A DNA stretch of 64,000 bases from Roseiarcus sp963816065 (GTDB taxonomy: Bacteria > Pseudomonadota > Alphaproteobacteria > Rhizobiales > Beijerinckiaceae), in NCBI GenBank assembly GCA_963816065.1, contig CAWFJG010000015.1, forward strand, positions 1-64,000, read 5' to 3'. A model generated the notes under the pieces. It was given only the letters and a program-made list of their open reading frames with translations. It was not told the DNA's origin and did no database searches. This document shows positions 18,131 to 26,775 of the stretch, piece after piece (positions within the stretch are counted from its first letter, which is position 1; each line of letters opens with the position of its first letter). Made by a program: the position numbers and the translations under genes.

Positions 18131-19137
18131 CCCTCGACCGCGACGAACGACGCGCCGTTCGTGCTCGCGGTCCCATCGAAGGGGCGGCTGCAGGAAAACG
18201 CCTCGGCCTTTTTCGCCCGCGCCGGCCTCGAGCTGACGCAGGGACGCGGGCGCGCGCGACTACCGCGGCGCGGTCGCTGGGCTGCCGCGGAGTCGAGGTC
18301 GCCTTTCTTTCGGCCTCGGAGATCGTCGGCCAGCTCGCCTGCGGGCGCCGCGCATTTCGGCGTGACCGGCGAGGACCTGGTGCGCGAGAAGGTTGCGGAC
18401 GCCGACGCTCGGCTCGAGCTGCTCGCCCCGCTCGGCTTCGGCAGCGCCAACGTGGTCGTCGCCGCGCCGCAGGCCTGGATCGACGTGCGCACGATGGCTG
18501 ATCTCGAGGACGTCGCCTCCGCCTTTCGGGCGCGGCGCGGCGAGCGGATGCGGGTCGCGACCAAATACGTCAATCTGACCCGCCGTTACTTCGCCGAGCA
18601 CGGCGTCGGCGACTATCGGATCGTCGAAAGCCTCGGGGCGACCGAGGGCGCGCCCGCGGCCGGGGCCGCCGAACTGATCGTCGACATCACCACGACCGGC
18701 GCGACGCTCGCGGCCAATGCGCTGAAACCCCTCGAAGACGGCGTCGATCCTGCGTTCGCAGGCGATGCTGGTCGCCTCCGTCGGCGCCTCCTGGGGCCCG
18801 GCGCGCGCGACAGAGCGCCCGCGATCATCCTCGACCGCATCGCCGCGAGCGAAGAAGCGCGCAAGACGCGTGAGGTGCGCTCGCGCATGCCGGTGCCGAC
18901 CCGGCCGGTGGTCGAAGAGGCGGCGCGAGCGGTTCGGCGCCGTCCCCGCCTTCGGCGAGGAGGCCGACCCCGAGGGCTTCGTCGCCCTCCATTGCGCCAA
19001 GGCGGCAGGCGGCGGACCTGGCGAGCTGGCTCCTCGAAAGGGGCGCCAAGCGCGTCAGCGTGGTCGCGCTCGAACAGGCTTTCGACGCGAGGAACCCGCT
19101 CTACGAGGCTCTGGAGCGACGGATAGGGCCCCTGTAG
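18127..19137 (+). pseudogene. hisG: ATP phosphoribosyltransferase HisG, several frameshifts as read
   Basis: HisG condenses ATP and PRPP in the first step of histidine synthesis. The recognisable order is VLAVPSKGRLQENASAFFAR, AHFGVTGEDLVREKVADAD, VVVAAPQAWIDVRTMADLED, RVATKYVNLTRRYFAEHGV, AAELIVDITTTGATLAANAL (the PRPP-binding signature) and a C-terminal extension ending ALEQAFDARNPLYEAL near 19137. The total of about 325 residues fits the alphaproteobacterial HisZ-dependent form. About five indels break the frame, for example near 18160, 18260, 18330, 18760 and 18935. The central 18,370-18,760 part is intact. It forms one operon with hisZ. Confidence 0.83.
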
Positions 19138-19174
19138 CCGCGCTCGCTGAACGCGGCGGCGCAAAGGCGTTGGC

Positions 19175-19500
19175 CTATATGCAGCATGCCGACAGGTCTG
19201 GCGGGTCCTTCGGGGTAGTCGAGTGCCGGCGCAAGAAGGACATGATCTCGGCGCCGCTCGGCCGTTTGGCGGGACGAAGCACGGCGGTGACGAACCGGCC
19301 CTCGCCGTCGAACACCACGATCGGCTGAAAGCCGTACTCGTCATAGCGGGCGTTGAACAGCCGCAATTGCTGGCCGCCATGCACCGCATCGAAGGTGTCG
19401 TCGATGTCGAGCGTGATTTGTTCGGGAATCCTGGCGAACGACTCGCGATAGAGGTCGACTATCGCCCGGACGGCATGCGCCAGGTGACTCCTATCGGTCA
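19175..19500 (-). pseudogene. IS1380-family transposase fragment
   Basis: On the minus strand a piece of about 100 residues carries the heart of an IS1380 DDE transposase: YRESFARIPEQITLDIDDTF, then GGQQLRLFNARYDEYGFQPI and FDGEGRFVTAVLRPAKRPSG. The TLDIDDTFD segment is the first catalytic Asp region. The match stops after FLRRH and there is no start or C-terminal part, so this is a relic. It sits between hisG and the dehydrogenase. Confidence 0.75.
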
Positions 19501-19545
19501 GCCCAGCCGTCTTTGCCTGGCGGGCGCGAACACCGGAGTTGAACG

Positions 19546-20304
19546 ATGACCATCAAGGACAAGACCTTCATTGTGACGGGCGGAAGCCGGGGCCTTGGCC
19601 TCGGGGTCGTCGAGGCGCTTGTGGATCGCGGCGCCAGGGTCACGGTCGTCGCGCGCGACAAGACCGCGCTCGCGGCCGTGAAGCAGAGGCTCGGCGTCGC
19701 CGTCATCTCGGCCGATGTCGGCCAGGACGGGGCCGCAGAGCGCATTCTCGCCGAGGTCCGCCCCGACGTCCTGGTGCTGAACGCCGGCGCCACGCCGCGC
19801 ATGGGCAGCCTTGACCTGTTAGGCTGGGCGGACTTCACCGCGATCTGGGAGACAGACGTCAAGGCCGGCCTCTATTGGCTCCAGGCCGCGCTCAACTTGC
19901 CGCTCGGTCCGGGCAGCCGAGTTCTGGTGGGCTCAAGCGGCGCCGCCTTGAATGGCTCGCCGCTCTCGGGCGGCTACGCCGGGGCAAAGCACATGCTTCG
20001 GCTCATGGCGAAGTACGCGAACGGGATCGCCAAGCAGAAGGGCCTGGACGTCCGCTTCCAGGCGATCTTGCCGATGCAGATTGTCGGCGGGACCGGGGTC
20101 GGGGACGAGGCCGCCCGCGCCTACGCCAGGTCGCTGGGCGTGGAGCGCGAGGCGTACCTCGCCCGGTTCGGCGCGCCGTTGCCGCCTCGCCAGTTTGGCG
20201 ACTATGTCGTCGCGGTGCTGGATGATCCCCACTTCGCATCCGGCGTCGCCTTCGGCGTGAAAGGCGATACTGGAATCACGATCCTGGAGGAAGAAGCGAC
20301 TTGA
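19546..20304 (+). CDS. Short-chain dehydrogenase/reductase (SDR family)
   Basis: A 252-residue NAD(P)-dependent oxidoreductase. The Rossmann glycine motif is TGGSRGLGLG (residues about 10-19), the NAG motif is LVLNAGATP, the catalytic Ser is in VGSSGAALNG, and the YxxxK motif is GYAGAKHM. The substrate cannot be told from sequence. Its stop lies about 60 bases from the sigma-factor start, and the sigma frame is open through the junction, so the two are probably co-transcribed. ECF sigma factors of this tailed type often lie next to an oxidoreductase gene. Confidence 0.88.
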   Translation: MTIKDKTFIVTGGSRGLGLGVVEALVDRGARVTVVARDKTALAAVKQRLGVAVISADVGQDGAAERILAEVRPDVLVLNAGATPRMGSLDLLGWADFTAIWETDVKAGLYWLQAALNLPLGPGSRVLVGSSGAALNGSPLSGGYAGAKHMLRLMAKYANGIAKQKGLDVRFQAILPMQIVGGTGVGDEAARAYARSLGVEREAYLARFGAPLPPRQFGDYVVAVLDDPHFASGVAFGVKGDTGITILEEEAT

Positions 20305-20365
20305 GCGAATCCTCTCGTCATCGTCGACGCCGCGCCAAGAGCGACTCCTTGCGCTTTCCGGCTCG

Positions 20366-21235
20366 TTGAGGCCCGAGCTTCACCGCTATTGCGCGCGCCT
20401 GATGGGCTCGGTGATCGACGGCGAGGACGTGGTGCAGGATACGTTCGCGCGGGCCTTGACCGCGCTGGAAGACCTCGAGGAGCTCCCGCCCTTGCATGCC
20501 TGGCTCTTCAGGATCGCCCACAATCGCGCGCTCGACCTGCTGCGCAGCCGTGCGATTCGCGCGGCCGAGCCGCTCGACGCGGCCGATGAAGTCGCGGACC
20601 CAGCGAGCCCAGATCCCCTGGAGGCCATAATGAGACGGGAGGCGGTCGAGACCGCAGTGTCACGGTTCGCTGCGCTTCCGACCACCCAGCGCAGCGTGGT
20701 CATCCTCAAGGACGTGCTCGACCAGTCTCTCGAGGAGATCGCCGCGATGCTTGATCTCACGGTCAATGCGGTGAAGGCCCACCTTGCGCGGGGACGAGCC
20801 CGCCTCAAGGCAATCAACGCCACAGCGCCGGATCGTCCCTCGCCGCGTCCGCCGTCGCCCGAAGTGGCCCGTTATGTCGCCCTGTTCAATCAGCGTGACT
20901 GGGACGGACTGCGGGCGATGCTGACCGACGACGTGCGGCTGGTCCAGTCTGCGCACCCGCAGCGTGCGGGCGCCGCGAACGTGGGCATGTTCTTCGGCAT
21001 CTATTCGCGCAAGCCCCCGTCGCGGCTTGCCCCCGCGTGGCTCGAAGGCCGTGAGGTGATCGCCGTCTACGAGGATCTTCAGTCGAAGCCCAGCTATCTG
21101 ATGTGGCTGGAGTGGCGGGACGGCCAAATCAGCTTCATTCGCGACACCAGATATGTGCGCTATGTCATGGACGACGCAGAGCTGGTCTTTGCACCCGGCG
21201 CCGCTATTCAAGGCCCGGCGAGCGCCTGGGGATAG
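20366..21235 (+). CDS. ECF sigma factor with C-terminal SnoaL-like domain
   Basis: A group 4 sigma factor with an added tail. Sigma region 2 is at the start (LHRYCARLMGSVIDGEDVVQ, then FRIAHNRALDLLRSR) and region 4 is EEIAAMLDLTVNAVKAHLAR near residue 125. After a Pro-rich linker, residues of about 165-280 form a SnoaL-like domain (VARYVALFNQRDWDGLRAML), as in ECF41-type sigma factors, where the tail controls activity without a separate anti-sigma factor. The TTG at 20366 is used, but the frame is open upstream through LLALSGSLRPEL, so the true start is probably earlier or a small indel hides it. Confidence 0.85.
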   Translation: MRPELHRYCARLMGSVIDGEDVVQDTFARALTALEDLEELPPLHAWLFRIAHNRALDLLRSRAIRAAEPLDAADEVADPASPDPLEAIMRREAVETAVSRFAALPTTQRSVVILKDVLDQSLEEIAAMLDLTVNAVKAHLARGRARLKAINATAPDRPSPRPPSPEVARYVALFNQRDWDGLRAMLTDDVRLVQSAHPQRAGAANVGMFFGIYSRKPPSRLAPAWLEGREVIAVYEDLQSKPSYLMWLEWRDGQISFIRDTRYVRYVMDDAELVFAPGAAIQGPASAWG

Positions 21236-21302
21236 GCGGGACCCTCGACCTCGCGCGGCCGCCTCATCCGGACGTCCGGAACGGAGGGGCCGCCGCTCCC
21301 AC

Positions 21303-22280
21303 TCAATTCCAGTGGTTGATCTGGATCGCCGCGGGCGTCAAGATGGCGGCGAACAGCGCCGGAAGGAAGAACAGGATCATCGGGACGGTCAGCGTCGGCG
21401 GCAGCGCCGCGGCCTTCTTCTCCGCAGCCGTCATGCGCGAATCGCGGCTCTCCTGAGCGAGCACGCGCAGGGCGGCGCCCAGCGGCGTGCCGTAGCGCTC
21501 GGCCTGCGCCAGGACGGTCGTCAGGGCGCGTATCGAATCGAGCCCCGTGCGCGTCGCAAGATTCTCAAACGCGATCCGCCGTTCGGCGAGATACGACATT
21601 TCGGCGGCAAGCAAGCCTATTTCCTCGGCCATGGGGATGCTCTCGATGCCGATTTCCTCGCTGACCTTACGCGCCGCGAGTTCAATCGACATGCCGGACT
21701 CGACACAGATCAAGAGCAGATCGAGCGCATTGGGATAGGCGCGCTCGAGGGCCTTCTTGCGCTTGACGATCGTGTTCGTGAGGAACAGCGACGGCGCCTG
21801 AATGCCGAGATAGGCCGCCGCGATCCCCGCGCCCAGCTTGACCAAGAACGGCTGGCTCCAGTTGAGCACAAAGAAAACGTAGATGATGGTGATCAGGAAA
21901 AAGGCAATCGGCGCCGCCATGCGGAAGGCGAGAAAGGCGTATTCGGCGCCGGGGCCGCGGAAGCCCGCCATAGCCAGCTGCTTCTTGGCCGTCGCGAGGC
22001 CCAGCCAACGTTGGAGGTCGAGACGCTCGACCAGCTGCTTGGCGAGACGGCCCGGCTTCATCCGCACCGCCATCCGTTTGTCGGCGACCGTCAACTTCTC
22101 CCGCTCCCGAGCGCGGATGCGCTCGCGCTCGACGCCAACCGCCTTGATCCGCCGGGCGAGCGGATCGGGCCTAAGCCAGGGGGCGACGGCGCCGGCCATG
22201 GCGGCGGCGGCGCCCGCGATCGCCAAGAGGAGCGCGATCCGGTGCGGATCGGACAGGAGGGCTGGAATCGGGTACGCCAC
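21303..22280 (-). CDS. tadC: Tad pilus inner-membrane platform protein TadC
   Basis: TadC and TadB form the inner-membrane platform for Flp pilus assembly. The 325-residue protein belongs to the type II secretion F family: an N-terminal membrane helix, a cytoplasmic four-helix T2SSF domain (NALDLLLICVESGMSIELAA, ALTTVLAQAERYGTPLGAAL near residue 250) and two closing helices ending LFAAILTPAAIQINHWN. It is the last gene of the tad operon and converges on the sigma-factor gene. The 67-base gap between them has a GC-rich inverted repeat (TCCGGACGTCCGGA) that could end transcription. Confidence 0.88.
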   Translation of the reverse strand: MAYPIPALLSDPHRIALLLAIAGAAAAMAGAVAPWLRPDPLARRIKAVGVERERIRAREREKLTVADKRMAVRMKPGRLAKQLVERLDLQRWLGLATAKKQLAMAGFRGPGAEYAFLAFRMAAPIAFFLITIIYVFFVLNWSQPFLVKLGAGIAAAYLGIQAPSLFLTNTIVKRKKALERAYPNALDLLLICVESGMSIELAARKVSEEIGIESIPMAEEIGLLAAEMSYLAERRIAFENLATRTGLDSIRALTTVLAQAERYGTPLGAALRVLAQESRDSRMTAAEKKAAALPPTLTVPMILFFLPALFAAILTPAAIQINHWN

Positions 22281-22293
22281 CGCGCGATTCTCC

Positions 22294-23253
22294 TCAGATA
22301 TCGAACGAGACCATTTTCTTCATCATCGCCACGCCGACCGCCATCCAGCCGACCGCGACGCCGGCGATCAACCGGCCATGCGTCGTGGTCCACAAGAGCG
22401 ACACGTATTTGGGAGACGAGACGTAGAGCGCCGCCACGACCAGGAATGGGACGACGCCGATAATGACCGCCGACGCCTTCGCTTCCATCGACATCGCACC
22501 GATCTTCGCCTTCATTTTCTTGCGCTCCCGCAGGACGCGGGACAGGTTGGCCAGGGCCTCGGAGAGGTTGCCTCCCGCCTGGCCCTGGACCGAGATGACG
22601 ATCGAGAAGAAATTTGTTTCCGCCACGGGGACACGATGCGTCATGCGCTCCACGGCTTCAGCCAGCGTGAGGCCGATCGTCGTGGCCTGCACGACTTTGC
22701 GGAACTCGCCGCGCACTGGATTGTCGCACTCCTCGGCCGCAATGCGGATCGTGTCGCCGAGCGGCAGACCGGACCTGACGCCGCGTACGATGATGTCGAT
22801 GGCCGCCGGGAAACTGGCGATGAACTTGGCAATCCGGCGCCTGCATAGCCAGTTGAGCGCGATTTGCGGCAGGCCGACGCCGCCGGCCACCGCGACGGCC
22901 GCCGCGACAACGAAGCTGCCGGACTGGACCCAGGCCGCCGCTCCGATCGCAAGCGCCGCGAGCGCGCACACGGCCAGGAACTGCGACAGGGTCAAGGAAA
23001 GACCCGCCTGCTCGATTCGGCTGCGCAGGGTGGCCCGCCGGCGGTTCGCTTTCTCCAGATCGCGCAGGCCGTCGGCCACCTGCTTGCGCCGGAGAGCCTT
23101 GTCGGCCTGGGCCGTGGGCCCGATCGTCGTGGCGGCCGGTCGCTGAACCGCCGCGCGGCGTTTATCGGCGCGCGAATTGCCGCCAAGGATCAGCAGCGCG
23201 AGCACTCCAACGGCGGACGCCGCGCCGCCGGCGAGAAGGATCGGCGAGATCAT
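22294..23253 (-). CDS. tadB: Tad pilus inner-membrane platform protein TadB
   Basis: This is the partner of TadC in the pilus platform and a 319-residue T2SSF-family protein. It has an N-terminal helix (LLAGGAASAVGVLALLILGG), a basic linker, and the conserved F-domain (AIDIIVRGVRSGLPLGDTIR, IVISVQGQAGGNLSEALANL). It ends 13 bases before tadC. The start ATG at 23253 and its ribosome-binding region lie inside the arm of a perfect hairpin (see 23251-23279). Confidence 0.88.
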   Translation of the reverse strand: MISPILLAGGAASAVGVLALLILGGNSRADKRRAAVQRPAATTIGPTAQADKALRRKQVADGLRDLEKANRRRATLRSRIEQAGLSLTLSQFLAVCALAALAIGAAAWVQSGSFVVAAAVAVAGGVGLPQIALNWLCRRRIAKFIASFPAAIDIIVRGVRSGLPLGDTIRIAAEECDNPVRGEFRKVVQATTIGLTLAEAVERMTHRVPVAETNFFSIVISVQGQAGGNLSEALANLSRVLRERKKMKAKIGAMSMEAKASAVIIGVVPFLVVAALYVSSPKYVSLLWTTTHGRLIAGVAVGWMAVGVAMMKKMVSFDI

Positions 23254-23279
23254 GCAACGCCCCGCCGGGGCGTTGCATG
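23251..23279 (-). promoter_or_regulatory. Perfect hairpin that includes the tadB start codon
   Basis: CATGCAACGCCCC (23251-23263), a three-base loop and GGGGCGTTGCATG (23267-23279) are perfectly complementary over 13 bp. On the minus-strand mRNA the second arm contains the tadB ATG and the G-rich stretch just before it. It lies in the 73-base gap between cpaF and tadB. It could lower tadB translation or, as a processed 3' end, separate cpaFE from tadBC. Confidence 0.7.
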
Positions 23280-23326
23280 CGCCCGCTGATTGCGCCTTCG
23301 CCGGCTCGGATCGACTTCGGCCCCCA

Positions 23327-24727
23327 TCACCGCGCCTCGTCCATCGCGCTCGCGTCGAGCGCGGCGGCGAGGCGCTCCTCCTCGCCGAACACGCGGGCGC
23401 GTTCCCAAAAGCGGGGCCGGCCGATGCCGGTCGAGCGATGGCGGCCTTTCAGCTTGCCTTTCGCGTCTTCGCCGACGATGTCGTAGACGAGCAGGTCCTG
23501 GGTTGTGATGACGTCGCCCTCCATCCCGACGATCTCGGTGATGTGGGTGATGCGGCGCGAGCCGTCGCGCAGGCGAGCCGACTGGATGATGACGTCGATC
23601 GAAGAGGAGATCATGTCGCGGACGGTCTTGGTCGGCAGTGTGTAGCCGCCCATCGAGATCATCGCTTCGAGGCGGCTCAGCGCCTCGCGCGGCGAGTTGG
23701 CGTGCAGCGTGCCCATCGAGCCGTCGTGGCCCGTGTTCATCGCCTGGAGGAGGTCGAAAGCCTCCGGCCCGCGCACCTCGCCGACGATGATTCGCTCCGG
23801 GCGCATGCGCAGGCAGTTGCGCACGAGATCTCGCATGGTGATTTGACCCGCGCCCTCGAGGTTGGCCGGGCGGGTTTCGAGCCGCACCACGTGGGGCTGC
23901 TGGAGCTGGAGTTCGGCCGCGTCTTCGCAAGTGACGATGCGCTCGCCGGAATCGATGAAGCGGGTGAGGCAGTTGAGCAAGGTCGTCTTGCCCGAGCCGG
24001 TGCCCCCGGAGATGAGCACGTTGCAGCGCACCCGGCCGATGATCTTGAGAATCTCGGCGCCGGGAGGCGAGATCGAGCCGTAGCGCACCAGCTGGTCGAG
24101 GGTCAGCTTGTCTTTGCGGAATTTGCGGATCGTGAGGGCTACGCCGTCGATCGCCAGCGGCGGCGCGATCACGTTCACCCGCGAGCCGTCGAGCAGGCGC
24201 GCATCGCAGATCGGCGAAGACTCGTCGACCCGGCGGCCGACCTGACTGACGATGCGCTGGCAGATGTTCATCAGCTGCGAATTGTCTCTGAAGCGAACGC
24301 TGGTGAGCTGGATCTTGCCGTCAACCTCGATGAAGCAGCGCCCCGGACCGTTGACCATGATGTCAGCGATGTCGTCGCGCGCGAGCAGCGGCTCGAGCGG
24401 TCCGAAGCCGAGCACGTCGTTGCAGATGTCGTCGAGCAGATCCTCCTGCTCGGCGATCGACAGGACCAGGTTCTTGACCGTGACGATTTCGTGCACGATG
24501 TCGCGGATTTCGTCGCGGGCCTCGTCGGGATCGAGCTTGGACAAGGCGGAGAGATCGATCGCCTCGATGAGCGCGCCGAAGATGAGCGCCTTGGTCTGAA
24601 AGTACGTCTCCGGCTTTCCGTCCACGTGCGGCTGAGGCCGGCTGTCTGTGACCGACGGGTCCGGCGACGCAACGCCGCGTTCCGGGGGCGGGGGGTCTGC
24701 GCCGGGGCTGGCGCGCTTTCCGAACAT
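23327..24727 (-). CDS. cpaF: Tad pilus assembly ATPase CpaF/TadA
   Basis: This is the secretion ATPase that powers Flp pilus assembly at the inner membrane. The protein is about 466 residues from MFGKRASPG. Motifs seen are Walker A GGTGSGKTT, the Asp box RIVTCEDAAELQ, Walker B-type RIIVGEVRGPEAFDLLQAMN, and the His box GSMGTLHANSPREAL. The N-terminal domain carries DLLDDICNDVLGFGPLEPLL. The frame is open further upstream, but family length and the 14-base spacing after cpaE place the start at 24727. Confidence 0.92.
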   Translation of the reverse strand: MFGKRASPGADPPPPERGVASPDPSVTDSRPQPHVDGKPETYFQTKALIFGALIEAIDLSALSKLDPDEARDEIRDIVHEIVTVKNLVLSIAEQEDLLDDICNDVLGFGPLEPLLARDDIADIMVNGPGRCFIEVDGKIQLTSVRFRDNSQLMNICQRIVSQVGRRVDESSPICDARLLDGSRVNVIAPPLAIDGVALTIRKFRKDKLTLDQLVRYGSISPPGAEILKIIGRVRCNVLISGGTGSGKTTLLNCLTRFIDSGERIVTCEDAAELQLQQPHVVRLETRPANLEGAGQITMRDLVRNCLRMRPERIIVGEVRGPEAFDLLQAMNTGHDGSMGTLHANSPREALSRLEAMISMGGYTLPTKTVRDMISSSIDVIIQSARLRDGSRRITHITEIVGMEGDVITTQDLLVYDIVGEDAKGKLKGRHRSTGIGRPRFWERARVFGEEERLAAALDASAMDEAR

Positions 24728-24741
24728 GGCCAAAGACCTCT

Positions 24742-25941
24742 TTATCCCCGGACCCAGGCGAGCGCCGACTTCAGCGGCTCGAGAAAGCCCTTCCTCGACC
24801 GCGTCGTCTCGCTCCACCCGGCGACCAACGCAGCAAGCTCGTCGAAAGTCTTGGCGACCTTTCCCTTCGGCTCGACTTCCGCGATCATTTGGCCGTTGTT
24901 GGCCGCGGCGCCGAACAGTTTGGCGTCGTGTGGGAAAATGGCGACTGGCTTGGCTTCCACCGTCTTGGCGAACTCCGCAGCCGTGATTTCGGGCCGACGC
25001 AGCATGCCGACGCCGTTGAGCACCAGGCGAGGCGGGTGGTCGTGCGGCCGGGTCGCTTTGAGCAGGTCGATCAAATTCTTGGCGTTGCGCAAGCTGGCGA
25101 GGTCCGGCGCGGCGATCACGATCACGTCGTCGGAGGCGATCAGCGTTCGGCGGACCCAGCCGCTCCACTGGTGCGGCAGGTCAACGACGATCCAGGGCGT
25201 CGAGGCGCGCATCGCGTCGATCAGCGTGTCGAAAGCGGACTCGGAAAAGTCGAGCGAGCGATCGAGCATCGCTGGCGCCGCGAGCAGGCCGAGATTGTCG
25301 CCGCATCTGGCGAGCAGCCGGTCGACCAGCATGACGTCGACGCGTTCGGGGGCGAACACCGCGTCCGCTACGCCCTGCGGCGGGTCTTGGTTGTAGTCGA
25401 GCCCCGCCGTGCCGAAGGCGAGGTCGAAATCGGCAATGATGGTCGCCTTGTCGGAGATCGAGGCAAGCGACCAGGCGAGATTGTGCGCGACGGTCGAAGC
25501 GCCGACGCCGCCCTTCGACCCGATCACGCTGACGATCCGGCCGAGCGGTTTTGCGCCCGGCGCACGGAAGAGCTGCGAGATCGCCTGCACGAAGTCGACC
25601 ACGTCGAACGGCGGCACGAGATATTCGCTGACCCCCCGCGCCATCAGCTGGCGATAGAGCGAAACGTCGTTAGCCCGCCCGAGCACCACCACCTTGGTTC
25701 CCGAGTTGCAACAGTGGGCGAGTTCGTCGAGCTGGGCGACCAACGCCTCCCGGTCGGCCGGCGCCTCCACTACGATGACGTTGGGCGTGGCGGAATTGCG
25801 ATAAGCCTCCAGCGCCGCCGCGGCGCCGCCCATGTTCTGCTTCACCTGCGCTTTGGCCATCCTGCGGTCGGCCGCCGCTTCAGCGACGACGGCGGAAGCT
25901 TCGACCAACTCGCAGAACGCCTGGATCGAGATCCGCGGCAC
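24742..25941 (-). CDS. cpaE: Tad pilus localisation protein CpaE/TadZ
   Basis: A 399-residue MinD/ParA-like ATPase with an N-terminal receiver-like domain. The deviant Walker A is IGSKGGVGASTVAHNLAWSL near residue 145, followed by TIIADFDLAFGTAGLDYNQD and VVDLPHQWSGWVRRTLIASD. CpaE/TadZ proteins place the pilus machine at the cell pole. The Lys of GGVG(K/A)S is Ala here, as in several CpaE proteins, so ATP hydrolysis may be weak. It lies between cpaD and cpaF in one operon. Confidence 0.9.
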   Translation of the reverse strand: MPRISIQAFCELVEASAVVAEAAADRRMAKAQVKQNMGGAAAALEAYRNSATPNVIVVEAPADREALVAQLDELAHCCNSGTKVVVLGRANDVSLYRQLMARGVSEYLVPPFDVVDFVQAISQLFRAPGAKPLGRIVSVIGSKGGVGASTVAHNLAWSLASISDKATIIADFDLAFGTAGLDYNQDPPQGVADAVFAPERVDVMLVDRLLARCGDNLGLLAAPAMLDRSLDFSESAFDTLIDAMRASTPWIVVDLPHQWSGWVRRTLIASDDVIVIAAPDLASLRNAKNLIDLLKATRPHDHPPRLVLNGVGMLRRPEITAAEFAKTVEAKPVAIFPHDAKLFGAAANNGQMIAEVEPKGKVAKTFDELAALVAGWSETTRSRKGFLEPLKSALAWVRG

Positions 25942-25984
25942 AGGGTCGATCTGGACGAGCGCAGGGCTCGACGAGACTCATCGG

Positions 25985-26710
25985 TCAGCCCCCACCGCCC
26001 GTACTTCCGCCGCCCGAAATGCCTCCACCTATCGGGACGAGATCGGTCGTCCACTTCGTTCCGGGATCCTCGCCTTTGCGAACGGCTTCGATCGCTCGCA
26101 TCCGCATGACGGGGTCCGAAGGGCTAAGCGCCCGTGGCTGGACGAAATCACGCGGATCGTCGACTTGCGCGGCCAGCACAGCCTGGGACGCGCAGCCAAA
26201 ATTGGCGTAGGGCTCATTTTGCCAACCTTCGAGCGAGGAGCCCGAGGCGAGGTCCTCGGGCCAGTTCCCGCACGGAGTCGCAACCTTCGCCTTCAGGCTT
26301 ATGAAGGCGACGCGGATGGGCGCTCCGCCGCTTGGTGCGGACGCGTAGGTCGAAACCCCGACTTCGGCCGCTCCCGCGCTGGCGAGGGCCCGTCGCACGG
26401 CGCCTACAGCCGCGGCGTCCGGCCGCTCTGTTGCGGGGGTGAGGATGACAATCCTACCCGATCCGAAGGCGCGGTAGCGCTCGACGAACGCCCTGAGATT
26501 GGCGAACGTCCGGCCGTCGAGTTGGCCGTGAGCGGGAAAGACGTCGACCGTCGTTGGCGCAGAGATTAGCGCAATCGGATGACGCTGCTCGAAGTTGCCG
26601 GGGAAGACCGGATCGGAAGAGGCATAGCGCGCGCCCCCGCAGCCCGCCAGCGTCACGGCGAGCGGCAAGACCAGAGCGAGGCCCGTGCGAACCTTGAGGA
26701 CAGGGTGCAA
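25985..26710 (-). CDS. cpaD: Tad pilus lipoprotein CpaD
   Basis: An outer-membrane-associated lipoprotein of the Flp pilus secretion channel. It has a lipoprotein signal peptide with lipobox LAGC (LPLAVTLAGCGG) and the CpaD domain (QRHPIALISAPTTVDVFPA, RIVILTPA, GNWPEDLASG). Near the end are the family Cys and Asn positions (NEPYANFGCASQAVLAAQV, then DPRDFVQPRALSPSDPVMR). It ends in a Gly-rich tail. No ATG fits; TTG at 26710 gives a good signal peptide. A longer in-frame reading to 26872 would overlap cpaC. Confidence 0.85.
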   Translation of the reverse strand: MHPVLKVRTGLALVLPLAVTLAGCGGARYASSDPVFPGNFEQRHPIALISAPTTVDVFPAHGQLDGRTFANLRAFVERYRAFGSGRIVILTPATERPDAAAVGAVRRALASAGAAEVGVSTYASAPSGGAPIRVAFISLKAKVATPCGNWPEDLASGSSLEGWQNEPYANFGCASQAVLAAQVDDPRDFVQPRALSPSDPVMRMRAIEAVRKGEDPGTKWTTDLVPIGGGISGGGSTGGGG

Positions 26711-26775
26711 GCGTATGGCGCGTTCTTCGCCCGCGAGTTCGTTGACGTTCCAGTACGCGCATGGCGGGTCTCGGT

